Shown: piece by piece, positions 45,326 through 55,600 of the stretch
How the letters are laid out: every line of letters starts with the position of its first letter
Position numbering within the stretch: position 1 is the stretch's first letter
NCBI GenBank assembly: GCA_902495075.1
Contig: CABUVO010000009.1
Location: forward strand, 43,367 to 107,366
Length of the DNA stretch: 64,000 nucleotides
Origin: an uncultured Porphyromonadaceae bacterium
Lineage (GTDB): Bacteria > Bacteroidota > Bacteroidia > Bacteroidales > Muribaculaceae
Reading direction: 5' to 3'
Notes under the pieces: generated by a model
The model's database searches: none
What the model saw: the letters and a program-made list of their open reading frames with translations, nothing else
Told to the model about the DNA's origin: nothing
Program-made: the position numbers and the translations under genes

Positions 45326-46000
45326 TTAATTTTCTCCTTTGTTAAAACGGTGAGACGTATAGATGATTGAAGAGCTCGCTATCAACGTGATGACGATAAG
45401 CACCGGATAGGCTGTAACTGCGTTTCCCAGCCCGTAAGACAGGAAGAACAGTCTCAACACGAAATATGCGAATATTAGGTAGACAAAGCGGAAGCGCCAC
45501 AGAGGTTCCATCGCTATCATTGCGATAAGGAAATAGCATGTGAAGCCCCCTAAGATCCAGGGCACTGCCGTTTGTAAAGTCGGGATGATGATTTCCGCCG
45601 GGAAGTTGACCGATAGAAGGATGGTAAGCAACAATACAGCTAAAGCCATTATTGCCGCGATCACCACAAAACCGTAAAGAGCCATCGAATAAATGATGGC
45701 AGTAGGGCGCATGGGAAGATGCAACGACAGCTTGATACGTTTATCCGTCACTTCCGGCACAAATTGCGGCAGCCCTATAAGTAGAGCCGTGATTATGGGA
45801 ATATATTTGAACCTGCTTATCACTACGCCTTTTTCCAGAATGATGTTGGCGAAATATTGAGCCGGACCCCAGATTTCGAGGTCGTGTCTTCTTGCGAAAA
45901 ATATGTATAAGGCGATGCCGATGTTAATTGCAACCGCTATTGCAATGTACCATCTCGTCTTGATCCATTCCTTATATGCCAGATGGCTGAACTTTTTCAT
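45326..46000 (-). CDS. ABC-2-like permease, paralogue 1
   Basis: This 224-residue protein has an amphipathic N terminus (HLAYKEWIKTRWYIAIAVAINI) and about six membrane helices, and ends SHRFNKGE. KEWIKTRW and the tail are repeated in the 230-residue paralogue at 47279-47971. It is probably one half of a heterodimeric permease served by the ATPase encoded upstream. It lies two bases from the following DUF4857-type gene. Confidence 0.7.
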   Translation of the reverse strand: MKKFSHLAYKEWIKTRWYIAIAVAINIGIALYIFFARRHDLEIWGPAQYFANIILEKGVVISRFKYIPIITALLIGLPQFVPEVTDKRIKLSLHLPMRPTAIIYSMALYGFVVIAAIMALAVLLLTILLSVNFPAEIIIPTLQTAVPWILGGFTCYFLIAMIAMEPLWRFRFVYLIFAYFVLRLFFLSYGLGNAVTAYPVLIVITLIASSSIIYTSHRFNKGEN

Positions 46001-46017
46001 TACAATTTTTTCTTGGG

Positions 46018-47277
46018 TTATTTTTTAACAGCTTCTTGACGTTGCTTGCGTTGTGGAATGGCAAACACTCCCGCCATTCCGAATATTCCGAAAAGAAGCA
46101 CTATGATAATGTCTATAATAGAGAAGATATCTTTCACTGGATATCCTTTTTTTCTCCTGATAAAATATGTAAGGGCGGCAAGCACGAGGTTAAGCCATAT
46201 GAAATGAAGGGGATTGCTCCATACTATCCTTATGCCGCGCGATGCACTTTGATAAATCATCACCGGGAAGACATATGAAGCGATCTCACCTCTGAGGGAT
46301 ACCTCTTTCTTTGCCTTGACCGACGTGTTTTTGACTGGCTTATAATCCCAATCCATCACGTTGTAGGAAGTTTCCTCATCGCCGTATACTATAAAGGTCA
46401 GGAACAATAGGTTTGCCTGCAGCGTGGCGGAGGTGTCTTTTAGTGAGGGAATGGGAAGCTTGGAATAGTGCATGTCGTGATCCATGACATAAGATGTGCC
46501 GTCTTCCGCCACTACGATTGCCAGAAATTCCGGACGGTTGGAAAAATTCACAGTGGATATTTTCTTACCATCTGGCAATGCTACCCGTCTTATTGCGGGC
46601 TCACGGTTTTCCATCGCAATGTTGAAGAGTTCCCCTTTGTTATCGATCACCATATAGCCTGTTTTCTCAAATTCGGTGCGATCTGACGGTGACCACCAGA
46701 TTGCTGCTGGAGCTTCGAAACCAAGGTTATTAAGCACCGAGTTAAACGCTTCGCTTTTCTGAACGTTCACACTGTTGCTCGCCGCATCAATGAATTCAAT
46801 GCCACGTTTGTTGATGCGGAAAAGGTCAGTGGTCTCATATTTTGAGGAGACAGCACTCTTACGGTCTTTCAATTCTGAGATTCCATAGAAAAGCCCGGGA
46901 CGTCTCCCCGACACGTTCATCTGGAATTTAGCATCAGCCGCCTCTTTTGATTTGACAGCTTTCCCGCATATCGAATCCGGGAAATTATCTTCATATGCGA
47001 GCTGACTTGCATTGTCAAGCGGACAAAGGGAGTCTGCCTGCGCAGAAGTATATTTGTTTCCTTTACTGTCGACGTATACACTTGTCACCGACAGTTTCCC
47101 GTTTTCGTGATGATATTCATAATCGGATTTGATGAAATCATTCAGCAACTCCGAATAAGTCACTTCGTGGTGTTCGCTGTGAGGAGAGAAAAACATATTG
47201 AAAACCATCGGCAGCACGACACATGCGGCAACCGCTGTGAGCAATATGGCGATGATTCGTATAATCTTGTTAAGCAT
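46018..47277 (-). CDS. DUF4857-type membrane-anchored protein, paralogue
   Basis: This 419-residue protein is organised like the 407-residue product: an N-terminal helix (about 6-30), a soluble domain (EVTYSELLNDFIKSDYEY, FRINKRGIEFIDAASNSVNV, GELFNIAMENREPAI) and two C-terminal helices (FIWLNLVLAALTYFI, IDIIIVLLFGIFGMAGVFAIP). With the permease upstream it forms the first of two permease/DUF4857 pairs. Function is unknown; extracytoplasmic partner of the ABC system is inferred. Confidence 0.7.
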   Translation of the reverse strand: MLNKIIRIIAILLTAVAACVVLPMVFNMFFSPHSEHHEVTYSELLNDFIKSDYEYHHENGKLSVTSVYVDSKGNKYTSAQADSLCPLDNASQLAYEDNFPDSICGKAVKSKEAADAKFQMNVSGRRPGLFYGISELKDRKSAVSSKYETTDLFRINKRGIEFIDAASNSVNVQKSEAFNSVLNNLGFEAPAAIWWSPSDRTEFEKTGYMVIDNKGELFNIAMENREPAIRRVALPDGKKISTVNFSNRPEFLAIVVAEDGTSYVMDHDMHYSKLPIPSLKDTSATLQANLLFLTFIVYGDEETSYNVMDWDYKPVKNTSVKAKKEVSLRGEIASYVFPVMIYQSASRGIRIVWSNPLHFIWLNLVLAALTYFIRRKKGYPVKDIFSIIDIIIVLLFGIFGMAGVFAIPQRKQRQEAVKK

Positions 47278-47278
47278 A

Positions 47279-47971
47279 TTATCTGTCTCCTTTATTTAAC
47301 CTGTGAGTTGAAAATAGCACCAGCGGACAAGACAGCACCGCTATCACTGCGAGAAACCATGTGGATCCAGTGTTGGCTCCGTGGAAATCCACGCTGTTGT
47401 AATATAATGACAGGAGTATCAGCCCCGTCACTGCATATATCAGCTTGCGATAGCCGTTGGGCTCCATCGCGGTCATGCCAATATAATTGTAGGCGAGATA
47501 TGAAGCGAGAAACCAGTTGATCACCGTTGCAGTAACCGGACGTGTTATCTCTGCCGGGAAGAGGGTATGGTTCTCATACTCAAAAAAGCCGAACAGAAGT
47601 GCGTTCAGGATAGTGATGAGCATTAGTCCGAAAAGCGCCATGCTCGCGATCAGTTTACGATTGTCGACAGGAAGATGCATCGTGAGTCTGATTCTTCTGT
47701 TTTTGATCTCGGGCACATATTGGGCAACTCCGATGCATACAGCCCCTAACAGAGGAATATACTGAAGCCATGAATAATATATCTTTGGAGGATTGTCGTA
47801 AAGCACACTCAGCATGTACTCTTTTGCACCGAGCATCGTCATACGGTTCTCTGCCATCGTGAAGATATAGAAGATGACTGCCGCTCCGACTGCAAGCGAC
47901 GCGAGAAATGCCCATCGCGTCTTAATCCATTCTTTATAAAACAGGTGACGTATCATAACTTTAAACAGCAA
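47279..47971 (-). CDS. ABC-2-like permease, paralogue 2
   Basis: This 230-residue protein begins LFYKEWIKTRWAFLASLAVGAAVIFYI, shares the KEWIKTRW start and the STHRLNKGD tail with the 224-residue paralogue, and has six predicted membrane helices. It begins two bases after the ATPase stop. It probably assembles with the other permease and two ATPase subunits. Whether the complex imports, exports or extracts membrane material cannot be told from sequence. Confidence 0.72.
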   Translation of the reverse strand: MLFKVMIRHLFYKEWIKTRWAFLASLAVGAAVIFYIFTMAENRMTMLGAKEYMLSVLYDNPPKIYYSWLQYIPLLGAVCIGVAQYVPEIKNRRIRLTMHLPVDNRKLIASMALFGLMLITILNALLFGFFEYENHTLFPAEITRPVTATVINWFLASYLAYNYIGMTAMEPNGYRKLIYAVTGLILLSLYYNSVDFHGANTGSTWFLAVIAVLSCPLVLFSTHRLNKGDR

Positions 47972-47972
47972 T

Positions 47973-48866
47973 TTAGTATTTCCCGGTTAAACCTATGAAT
48001 GCGTCTTCAAGAGTCAGATTCAGCTGCTTGAAATTCGTATAAGGAAGACCCATCGAGTCAAGCATCCTCTTCACGTCCGTTTCCTCTGCGTAGGTATAGA
48101 CCTCATAATGATTGTTGATATGCTCCGAATTGACTACTGTCGGATCTGAAAATTCCACGTCATCGCGCTCAAGGTCAAATGTGAAGCCTTTGAAGCGATC
48201 CACAAAATCCTTGACGGGAGATTGCACCAAGACCCGGTTATAGTCCATGATGAACACGTCATCAATGAGTCTTTCCATATCCTGAATGATATGGGATGTC
48301 AGGAACACGGTTTTTCCTTTAGCCTTGCAGTATTCCCTCATATAGTCGATGAAAAGTCGACGATAACCCGGGTCAAGACCTAATGAGAAATCATCAAGAA
48401 TTAATAAATCAGGATCTTGGGCAAGGATGAGACCTAAAGCTACTTGCGCGCGCTGTCCGCACGACATGGTGGATATTTTCTGTTTAGGAAGAATCTTCAG
48501 TTTGTTGATCAGTTCCCAGTATGCCTCTGCCTTCCAGTTTTTATAGAAACCGGAATAGAATTTTTCAATCTGATGGACATTCATGAATGAATACTGTATA
48601 TGTCCCTCTATGAGGTAACCTATCCTGCTTTTTGTGGCTGGCGAGAGATTCTGTGTATCTTCCCCATAAATCAGGCACTGACCTGATCGCGGTTCAAGAA
48701 ATCCGTTGAGGATGTTGATTGTCGTACTTTTACCGGCTCCGTTCTTTCCCAGTAGCCCCATGATCCTGCCTTCCTGCAACGCGAAGTTCAGGTTCTGGTA
48801 AACAAGTTTTTTCCCATAATAATGAGTCAGGTTCTTGCACTCTATTACATTCTTTGACTGCTCCAT
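47973..48866 (-). CDS. ABC transporter ATP-binding protein with atypical motifs
   Basis: This 297-residue protein has Walker A GKNGAGKST at 40-48 and a signature motif MSCGQR at 134-139 in place of the usual LSGGQ. Walker B is LLILDD, in which position 159 is Asp instead of the catalytic Glu (LLILDDFSLGLD). The downstream TSHIIQDMERLIDDVFIMDYNR carries the switch His. The C-terminal 80 residues are an accessory domain ending EDAFIGLTGKY, like CcmA/BcrA-type exporters. The changed signature and Glu-to-Asp substitution suggest slow ATP turnover. It energises the permeases encoded next to it. Confidence 0.88.
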   Translation of the reverse strand: MEQSKNVIECKNLTHYYGKKLVYQNLNFALQEGRIMGLLGKNGAGKSTTINILNGFLEPRSGQCLIYGEDTQNLSPATKSRIGYLIEGHIQYSFMNVHQIEKFYSGFYKNWKAEAYWELINKLKILPKQKISTMSCGQRAQVALGLILAQDPDLLILDDFSLGLDPGYRRLFIDYMREYCKAKGKTVFLTSHIIQDMERLIDDVFIMDYNRVLVQSPVKDFVDRFKGFTFDLERDDVEFSDPTVVNSEHINNHYEVYTYAEETDVKRMLDSMGLPYTNFKQLNLTLEDAFIGLTGKY

Positions 48867-48894
48867 TTGTATTAGATGTTCTTATTATTCAGTA

Positions 48895-50409
48895 TTAAAG
48901 ATTTCGCTTCACGAAGTAGACTCCTTTTCCGGGGAGTAAATCCGGGTATTCGTTCAGTTTCTTGCCCGATACAGTGTCGTAGACATACAGCGTGGTTCTG
49001 TCTTTGACAGCATTGTAGAGATATACCACAGTGCAGTAATCCTCATCTCTAAGCCCCATGTCGGCAATCTGGACAAAGACATCCAGAATCTCATATTCAG
49101 GAGGGAAACTGATCAACGGTTTCTGAGAGGGTTTGAATTCCTCCATCTCATAATAGTCGAATTTGAATATCTCGTTTCTTGTGGCGTAGAAGCCATAGCA
49201 TTCTCCGAAGGAGCCGAACCAATGTCTCACATCTTTCACCCATGCGGGCAGCGGGATGATCTGCTTGAGCTCTATCGGTTGCACCTTGGTGCCGATATAA
49301 TTCACATAGAAATCATAGATATTATAATCATCTCCGGTGCGTCCGATTAGATAGGCATGATAGGGCTTGTTGGATCCCATGCCCGTGGCTTCGGTAAATT
49401 CTCCGCAAAGATAATCAAGTTTCAGCGGATTTCCATCAATCAGAATGGGTTCCATATTATCGTTATATACATGGAAGCATCCTATCGTGTTGTCGTTGTG
49501 GCGCACGAAACTCGCTTTCTTAAATCTCATCAGATTCTTCGAAGAGACAGTCTGGGCGACATTGGTGCTTTTCACATATGTCTGACCGTCGAACATCGGT
49601 AACTTCCTTTCAAGACCATTGAACACATGCAGGGTGCCGTTGTTGATCAGATATTTCGATGCGCCGTATCCGAAAGTCACGTCTTTGATATTCAGGATAG
49701 ACTCACTTCCGTGATAGACCCTGCCGTTGACGGGATCGATTATTTCACCGATATTATAGTCCAGATCGTTGTCAGGATCCGCATCGGTCAGGCTTATGCA
49801 GAACCCATAATCGGGAGCGTGGTCAGTGAAGATTGCCAGTTCGTTGGTTGAATTGAGTGCACCGACGTATTTGCCGGGAATGTTCCGCTCACCGCATATG
49901 CGTTGCACCATGTTGTCGAACGTGCGTGTGAATGCCTCGGGATTTCCCTGCAGCGACATCCACTCAACCGTGTTTTCCGAAGTTTCGTAAAGCGCCACAT
50001 AGGTGGGTGTGTATCCATTGAGGATACGCAGGGTGAAAGTTTGTCTGAATTCAAGATCATTCACCTTATTGTGCACAACAAAGACACCCGGTATATCCTT
50101 GTTTATTCTATAATCTTCCGGAAGGGTTATTTCCCATTTCAGATCCTTTTCTGTGGATATTACCTCGCTTTTGCCTATCAGCCACCTGTATTCGTAGTCT
50201 TTCTCATCGCTGCCGGTTGAAAAAGCAATTTCCGGCGAGCATTCGAAAGTATCGCCCAGATAAAGGGTGTAAACCTCCTTGTCGATACCCTTCACCGCCA
50301 CTACATGATCCGGATCGTGGTCAGCGAAGCTGTCGCGGTCTGAAAAACATGAGGTAGTCAGAATCAACGTTGCGAGTATTATGCCTGTCTTTAATTGTTT
50401 CATGTTCAT
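48895..50409 (-). CDS. PKD-like family surface lipoprotein
   Basis: This 504-residue protein has a lipoprotein signal (TTSCFSDRD; lipid Cys about residue 21). Next come a PKD-like beta domain (DTFECSPEIAFSTGSDEKDYEYRWLIG) and a long repeat-like beta-rich portion that looks like a propeller (GYGASKYLINNGTLHVFNG, DYNIYDFYVNYIGTK, KDRTTLYVYDTVSGKKL). Genes of this family follow SusCD and DUF4843 genes in Bacteroidales. It is probably a surface substrate-binding accessory. Its start overlaps the previous stop by four bases (ATGA). Confidence 0.8.
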   Translation of the reverse strand: MNMKQLKTGIILATLILTTSCFSDRDSFADHDPDHVVAVKGIDKEVYTLYLGDTFECSPEIAFSTGSDEKDYEYRWLIGKSEVISTEKDLKWEITLPEDYRINKDIPGVFVVHNKVNDLEFRQTFTLRILNGYTPTYVALYETSENTVEWMSLQGNPEAFTRTFDNMVQRICGERNIPGKYVGALNSTNELAIFTDHAPDYGFCISLTDADPDNDLDYNIGEIIDPVNGRVYHGSESILNIKDVTFGYGASKYLINNGTLHVFNGLERKLPMFDGQTYVKSTNVAQTVSSKNLMRFKKASFVRHNDNTIGCFHVYNDNMEPILIDGNPLKLDYLCGEFTEATGMGSNKPYHAYLIGRTGDDYNIYDFYVNYIGTKVQPIELKQIIPLPAWVKDVRHWFGSFGECYGFYATRNEIFKFDYYEMEEFKPSQKPLISFPPEYEILDVFVQIADMGLRDEDYCTVVYLYNAVKDRTTLYVYDTVSGKKLNEYPDLLPGKGVYFVKRNL

Positions 50410-51170
50410 TCGTTGAAATAAATCCTGTTACCGTTTTCATCGTATTCCTCATGGTCTAAGAACCATTGCGTGGCAAGGCTTATCCAATAATCAAGCTGTA
50501 TGGTTGCCCCGTTGTCGCGCCAGTCGGGATCTGTGATGCCGCTGATCTCGAGGAATACGGCACACTTTTTCGGATGATAGGTCAATTTGTTCAGTTTGTT
50601 GTTATTCAGCCAGAATGCCGGTGGGTCTTCAAGATTTTTTGTAAAAAAGACCTCTATGTATTGATATTCGGAGATACCTACGGCAAAATTCTCGTTGGGC
50701 ACAAGCTCTATGTGCAGTTTATAGCTGCTTGTCTCGTCCATAGCCTCAGTATGTATGGTCACTCGCATATGGTCTTCATACAGCCCTTTATGGAAAATCT
50801 GCTTCTCGTCAAGAGAATAGTGCACATCCTTGACCGCAAATTTTGATTTTTCAGGATTCACCCTTATCTGATATTCACGGTCGCGGTCCGGATCAATGCG
50901 TCCCGTGAGACGGACCGGGATGTCATACGTGCAGTTGTCGGCATCGGAACCGAGAAAATGGGCGTTGAAGGAATAGTTTCCGGGATAATCCTCTTCCGGA
51001 CCGAAAATCTCAAGCAGAGTGCCGCTTTTGTCGGTCAGGGTCTTTGCGAAATTCAGGGAGCTTACCGAATCATCGTATAGATCAAGCTTGTCTTCCTTGC
51101 AGGAGAAGAGCCCAATGCAGAGACTTGTATAGATTATATATCGAATGTATTTTTTCATCTTTTTTGTCAT
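50406..51170 (-). CDS. DUF4843 lipoprotein
   Basis: This 254-residue protein has a lipobox FSCKED (Cys about residue 24) and the family-like start DLYDDSVSSLNFAKTL. Beta-sandwich segments include DIPVRLTGRIDPDRDREYQIRVNPEKSKFAVKDVHY, and near the end KCAVFLEISGITDP. The start may also be the second ATG, at 51158. DUF4843 proteins are found beside SusD and PKD-like genes, as here. It is probably a surface-exposed accessory to the transporter, with no enzymatic motif. Confidence 0.8.
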   Translation of the reverse strand: MTKKMKKYIRYIIYTSLCIGLFSCKEDKLDLYDDSVSSLNFAKTLTDKSGTLLEIFGPEEDYPGNYSFNAHFLGSDADNCTYDIPVRLTGRIDPDRDREYQIRVNPEKSKFAVKDVHYSLDEKQIFHKGLYEDHMRVTIHTEAMDETSSYKLHIELVPNENFAVGISEYQYIEVFFTKNLEDPPAFWLNNNKLNKLTYHPKKCAVFLEISGITDPDWRDNGATIQLDYWISLATQWFLDHEEYDENGNRIYFNE

Positions 51171-51189
51171 TGAAGTTGTTTAAACAACT

Positions 51190-52635
51190 TTATTTGGAGC
51201 TTCCGTATCCGAAATCCTGTTCGTATTTAGGCAGAGGGAAGGTATAGTTTTCAGGTTTCATCACCACAACATTTCCGTTGTATCTTCCATCGTCGATGGA
51301 AGCCATGTTATTCCGCTTGTAGTAGAAGAAAAGCTGTCCTTCTCCCTTGAACTCGCATATGTGTTCATGGGTGATTTCCTTCTGTATCTCATCATCGGAA
51401 GCGTTGCGGTTAAGTTCCGTCACGATTCTTTCAGACTTCAATCTGTTGAGCAGTTCTACGGCATTGCCACCGGTTGTCTTGTCTTTCAGAGAGCATTCCG
51501 CAGCTACGAGATACATCTCTCCGAGTTTCAGCATGGGCACTACGGAAGGTTTGTATTTCGAGGCATCCTCGGCGAGCTGCGAGCGTTGATATTTTATCAG
51601 GTTGATCTTGTTGTTGGCACTTGGATTGGTGTATATCCAGTTGCGGCGCACATCACCCGCTTCATAGCAATTGCCAGACTTTACGAAATCCTGCGTCAGT
51701 CCTTCATATGTGCTTCTCGATGTGGTGAGTATGGTCTCGGTATAGAGTCCGAAAACCATTTCAGGCATGAACACTCTATCCACTTTTAATTCCTTGCCAT
51801 ATATGTCGGTCTCAACGATCTCTTCCGGATTTATGAATCTGAATCTGTTGTCATTGATCACAGTCATGGCGTGTTTGTAAGCCTCTTTGTAGTTCTGACG
51901 ATACATCTCTATGCGTGCCATCAGTGCCGTTACGGCATAATAGTTCATGCGCTGTGTGCGGTCGTATGCCATATACTTGTCATTATATCCGGCATCCGTC
52001 ACGATGGGATCATATTCAAGCAGAGAGGACTGTGCCGATGCAAGGTCTGCGATAAGGTTATCCAGCAATTCGGTAGTGGTGACCTTACTTCCTATCACGA
52101 ACCCGAAATCGATCTTGTAAGGTACGTTTGCCGATGAGGGATTGACACCCCAGGAATCATTGAACATCCTCACGAGGTCAAAATACATGTATGCACGCAG
52201 TGCCAATGCTTCGGCAAGCATTACTTCCGGCACCCCATGCTCAAATGCAGGCAGATCCGGTTTGCGCAACTGCTCGATAAGCACGTTGCAATTTACGATA
52301 GCGTTATACATTGTGCCCCATATGGCATTTATCGTGCGCTCCCCCTGGTCTGTGGCATATTGAAACTGGACCCATTTGGTGCGGTCGGTTTCATTTTCCG
52401 ACACAGTATATTGCTGAGTCAGTGGCTCCATGGCATAAAGCGGCATGTTTTTGCCATACAGATCTTCTCCACCCATGCTTATGTAAATGCCCGACAGCGT
52501 GGTATAGAATCCTTCGCGTGTGGAGAACATTTCGTCAAAGCTGACTTCGGATTTGGAGCCGACATCGAGCCAGGAGCACGATGGCAGAACCAGGAGCATG
52601 AGTAATGAAAATATATATATTGTTTTTTTCTTCAT
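51190..52635 (-). CDS. SusD/RagB-family lipoprotein (operon pair 2)
   Basis: This 481-residue protein has lipobox LPSC (Cys 20). SusD features include ALALRAYMYFDLVRMFNDSWG and YAVTALMARIEMYRQNYKEAY, and the C-terminal HICEFKGEGQLFFYYKRNN signature variant. It is shorter than the SusD proteins of the protease locus. It follows its SusC partner after nine bases. It captures substrate for the 1064-residue transporter. Confidence 0.93.
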   Translation of the reverse strand: MKKKTIYIFSLLMLLVLPSCSWLDVGSKSEVSFDEMFSTREGFYTTLSGIYISMGGEDLYGKNMPLYAMEPLTQQYTVSENETDRTKWVQFQYATDQGERTINAIWGTMYNAIVNCNVLIEQLRKPDLPAFEHGVPEVMLAEALALRAYMYFDLVRMFNDSWGVNPSSANVPYKIDFGFVIGSKVTTTELLDNLIADLASAQSSLLEYDPIVTDAGYNDKYMAYDRTQRMNYYAVTALMARIEMYRQNYKEAYKHAMTVINDNRFRFINPEEIVETDIYGKELKVDRVFMPEMVFGLYTETILTTSRSTYEGLTQDFVKSGNCYEAGDVRRNWIYTNPSANNKINLIKYQRSQLAEDASKYKPSVVPMLKLGEMYLVAAECSLKDKTTGGNAVELLNRLKSERIVTELNRNASDDEIQKEITHEHICEFKGEGQLFFYYKRNNMASIDDGRYNGNVVVMKPENYTFPLPKYEQDFGYGSSK

Positions 52636-52644
52636 AGCGATGTA

Positions 52645-55600
52645 TTAAAAGTTTATCTGGGCACTGAAATTAATCGATCGTGCGAAAGGATACGAAAGAC
52701 CTCTTTCCTGCTTGATGGTAGACCAGTAGAAGAGTTCGTTGGCGGTTACGGACAGACGTACCATAGAGAGGATTTTGTCGCGCAGCACTTCGCGGGGGAT
52801 AGTATAGCTGAGACGCAGTGATGTCAGACTCAGCCTGTTTTCTTTTTGCACGAAGCGGGATGACGCTTTTGTGCGGCTGTTGTCGTTGATTGCCTTGTAT
52901 CGTGCGATATCACCGGGTTGTTTCCATCTCTCAAGCAGGGCGCGCCTGTCATTGTTGACCATGTAGTCAACATTCTCTATGCGCTGATGAAGCGTATAGT
53001 TGTATCGGTCAGCACCGAAGGAATAGTTGAGATTCGTGCCTATCTCCCAGCTTTTGTATCGTAGATTCACTCCGAAATATCCTTGAAGAATCGGTTCCGT
53101 GACGCCTACAGGCACCTGATCCTCGGCATTCCACACGAAAGTCTTCTCTCCGTTTTTATTCAGAAAGATTTCCTTGCCGGTGCCCGGGTCGATACCTAAG
53201 CTTCTGACCGCATAGATGGTATTCATCGATTCACCTTCTTTAAAGAGGAAAACCGTGGTGTATTCGTTTTTCTCGTCATTCTGGATACGGTCGTTTATGG
53301 TTTCGTTATATTTTTTCAGCGTATCGGAAATCTTGGTGATGCGGTTCCGGTTGTGGGCTCCGTTGAGTGTGAAATTGAGGAGTATGTCTTTTGTGCGTAT
53401 GGGCACATAGCTAAGGCTGAAGTCAACACCCCTGTTGGTCACATCTCCCATGTTCGTCTTGTAAGAACTGAAACCGATTGAGGGTGCTATCGTGATGTCG
53501 GTGAGATTGCCCGAGGTGGTGTTGTAATAGTAGTTGAAATCGAAATTCACTCTGTTGTTGAACAATGTTGCCTCAACTCCGATATTGCGGTTGAATGTGC
53601 GTTGTCCTCTCAGATCCGGGTTGCCGAGGGTATTGATGATAGCCCCGAAGAAACCTCCGTATACAGGTGTCTGATAATAATAAAGACTTGCTGCCTGGTT
53701 GCGAGAGAAATTCTGGTTTCCCGTGGTTCCGATATTTGCCCTTACCGCCAATTTTGAGAAAGTCTCATTCCCTTTGAGGAATTTCTCTTTGTCTGCATTC
53801 CATCTGATACCTGCCGACCAGTAGGGTGCAGTCTGTTGATTCTTGCCGTAAAGCGAAGAGCCATCCATACGCGCTGTAACATCTACAAGATAGCGGTTGT
53901 CGTAAGAATAGCTGAGATTTGTAAACGCCCCGAGGGAACGGGTGGTTGACTCAATGCCTGAGGGGCGACCGAATTGTTCATATTGCGCCGCATAAGATAG
54001 ATAATCCAAGGCGTTTCCCATAAAGCCTGTGACAATATAGCCGTCGCTGTTGCTTTGGGCTTCCCTGATTTCACCTCCGAGGATTGCCTGGATGTCATGT
54101 ACACCAAATGATTTGGTGTATGAGGCGACAATATTACCGCTGTATGAAAGCGTATGGGAATTGCTGAGCGTGTATTTCCCACGATTATACAACACGTCAG
54201 GATTATTGATGGTGTTGTTGTTATCGTTGATGTATTCGAAACTTGCAGGCGAAAGGAAGACATCCGTGCGGTCGAAATCATATGATATAGAAAAGCTTCC
54301 TTTGATTCTAAGACCCTGCACAACCGACCAGTTTATGCTGGTGTTGTTTCTGAATCCAAGATTTTCACCCTTATTGTAACTGTTGAGATATTTTGCTTCA
54401 TAAATTGGAGATTGCTGTATCGGCGACACTCCGAGTTCCATTCCTTCCGGAGCGATATTATGGAGCGACAGAGTCCTGTAGTAGTTGCCATCGGCATCTT
54501 TCTCCCTGAAATAAGGCAATGCGGAGGTATAGGTGGAAAATGAGCCGTAAGGTGATTCACCACTTGTTATCATGCTGAACTGCATGTCGTTTGTGATGAA
54601 TATCTTATCCGAAGTGTACATGAATTTAGTTCCCGCCTCATATGTTGAGCGGTTGGAACCTTTCATGACTCCGTTGGTATTGCCGTAACCGAGATTAATG
54701 GAATAACGGATATTCCCTTTCTCTTTGCTGAGTTTGTTGACGCTGCCGTCGATGAATATCGAGTGTTTCTGTTGGAATCCCACCTGCAGGGGTTTGGACA
54801 GCCAGTAGGTGTCAGTGCCGCTCATGATTTCCTTTTTGATCAGATTGTAGGAATTGAGCTTGTTGCCCGGATCTTCTCCGGGATTGGTTGCATCAAAGAC
54901 TCCGGCAGCCTTCTGGAACTCCAGCATTTCAGCGGCGTTCATAAGATTATAGGAGGATAGATCCGGAATCTGCATGCCACAGTTGAGAGTGTAACTGACG
55001 CGCAGCACTCCCGCCTCAGGACTTTTTGTCTCAATCAGCACTACGCCGTTGGCTGCCCGAGAACCGTAGACAGCTGATGCCGAAGCATCCTTGAGAATCC
55101 GGACGCTCTCTATGCGGTTCATGTCAAGGTCGTAGATTTTCTGCACCGACACTTCAAATCCATCAAGTATAAATATCGGCAGACTTGTGATGGTCTGCAG
55201 GTTGCTTTGTGAGATGTCGGGCATGCTGTTCTGACCGCGAATCTCTATCTGATCGGGAATATGGTTAGGATCAGAGCCAAACATTCCTTTGGGATCCATC
55301 ACCTGAAACGATGGATCGAATACTTTCAATCCGTCGAAAAAGTTGGTGTTGTTCACGTTGCGCAACTCATCTCCGTTTACATAGACGGCTGTGCCAGTGA
55401 AGCTATCCTTGGCTTTACTGTAATATCCTAAGACCACAGCTTCTTCCATCTCCACAGCATTGATTTCCATCTGGAAATTAAGTTGTGACTTATTGTTGGG
55501 GCGTAAAGTTTTTTTCTTGTAGCCCATGAAAGATGCTGTGACAAGATTGTTTGGAGCGTCGAGGAAAAGGGTGTAGCGTCCATCGGTGTCGGTCACGGCG

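Noticed and set aside
52237..52605. 122-codon plus-strand frame within the SusD gene of pair 2
   Set aside because: It is antisense to a family-conserved SusD and has no homologue-like motifs or promoter.
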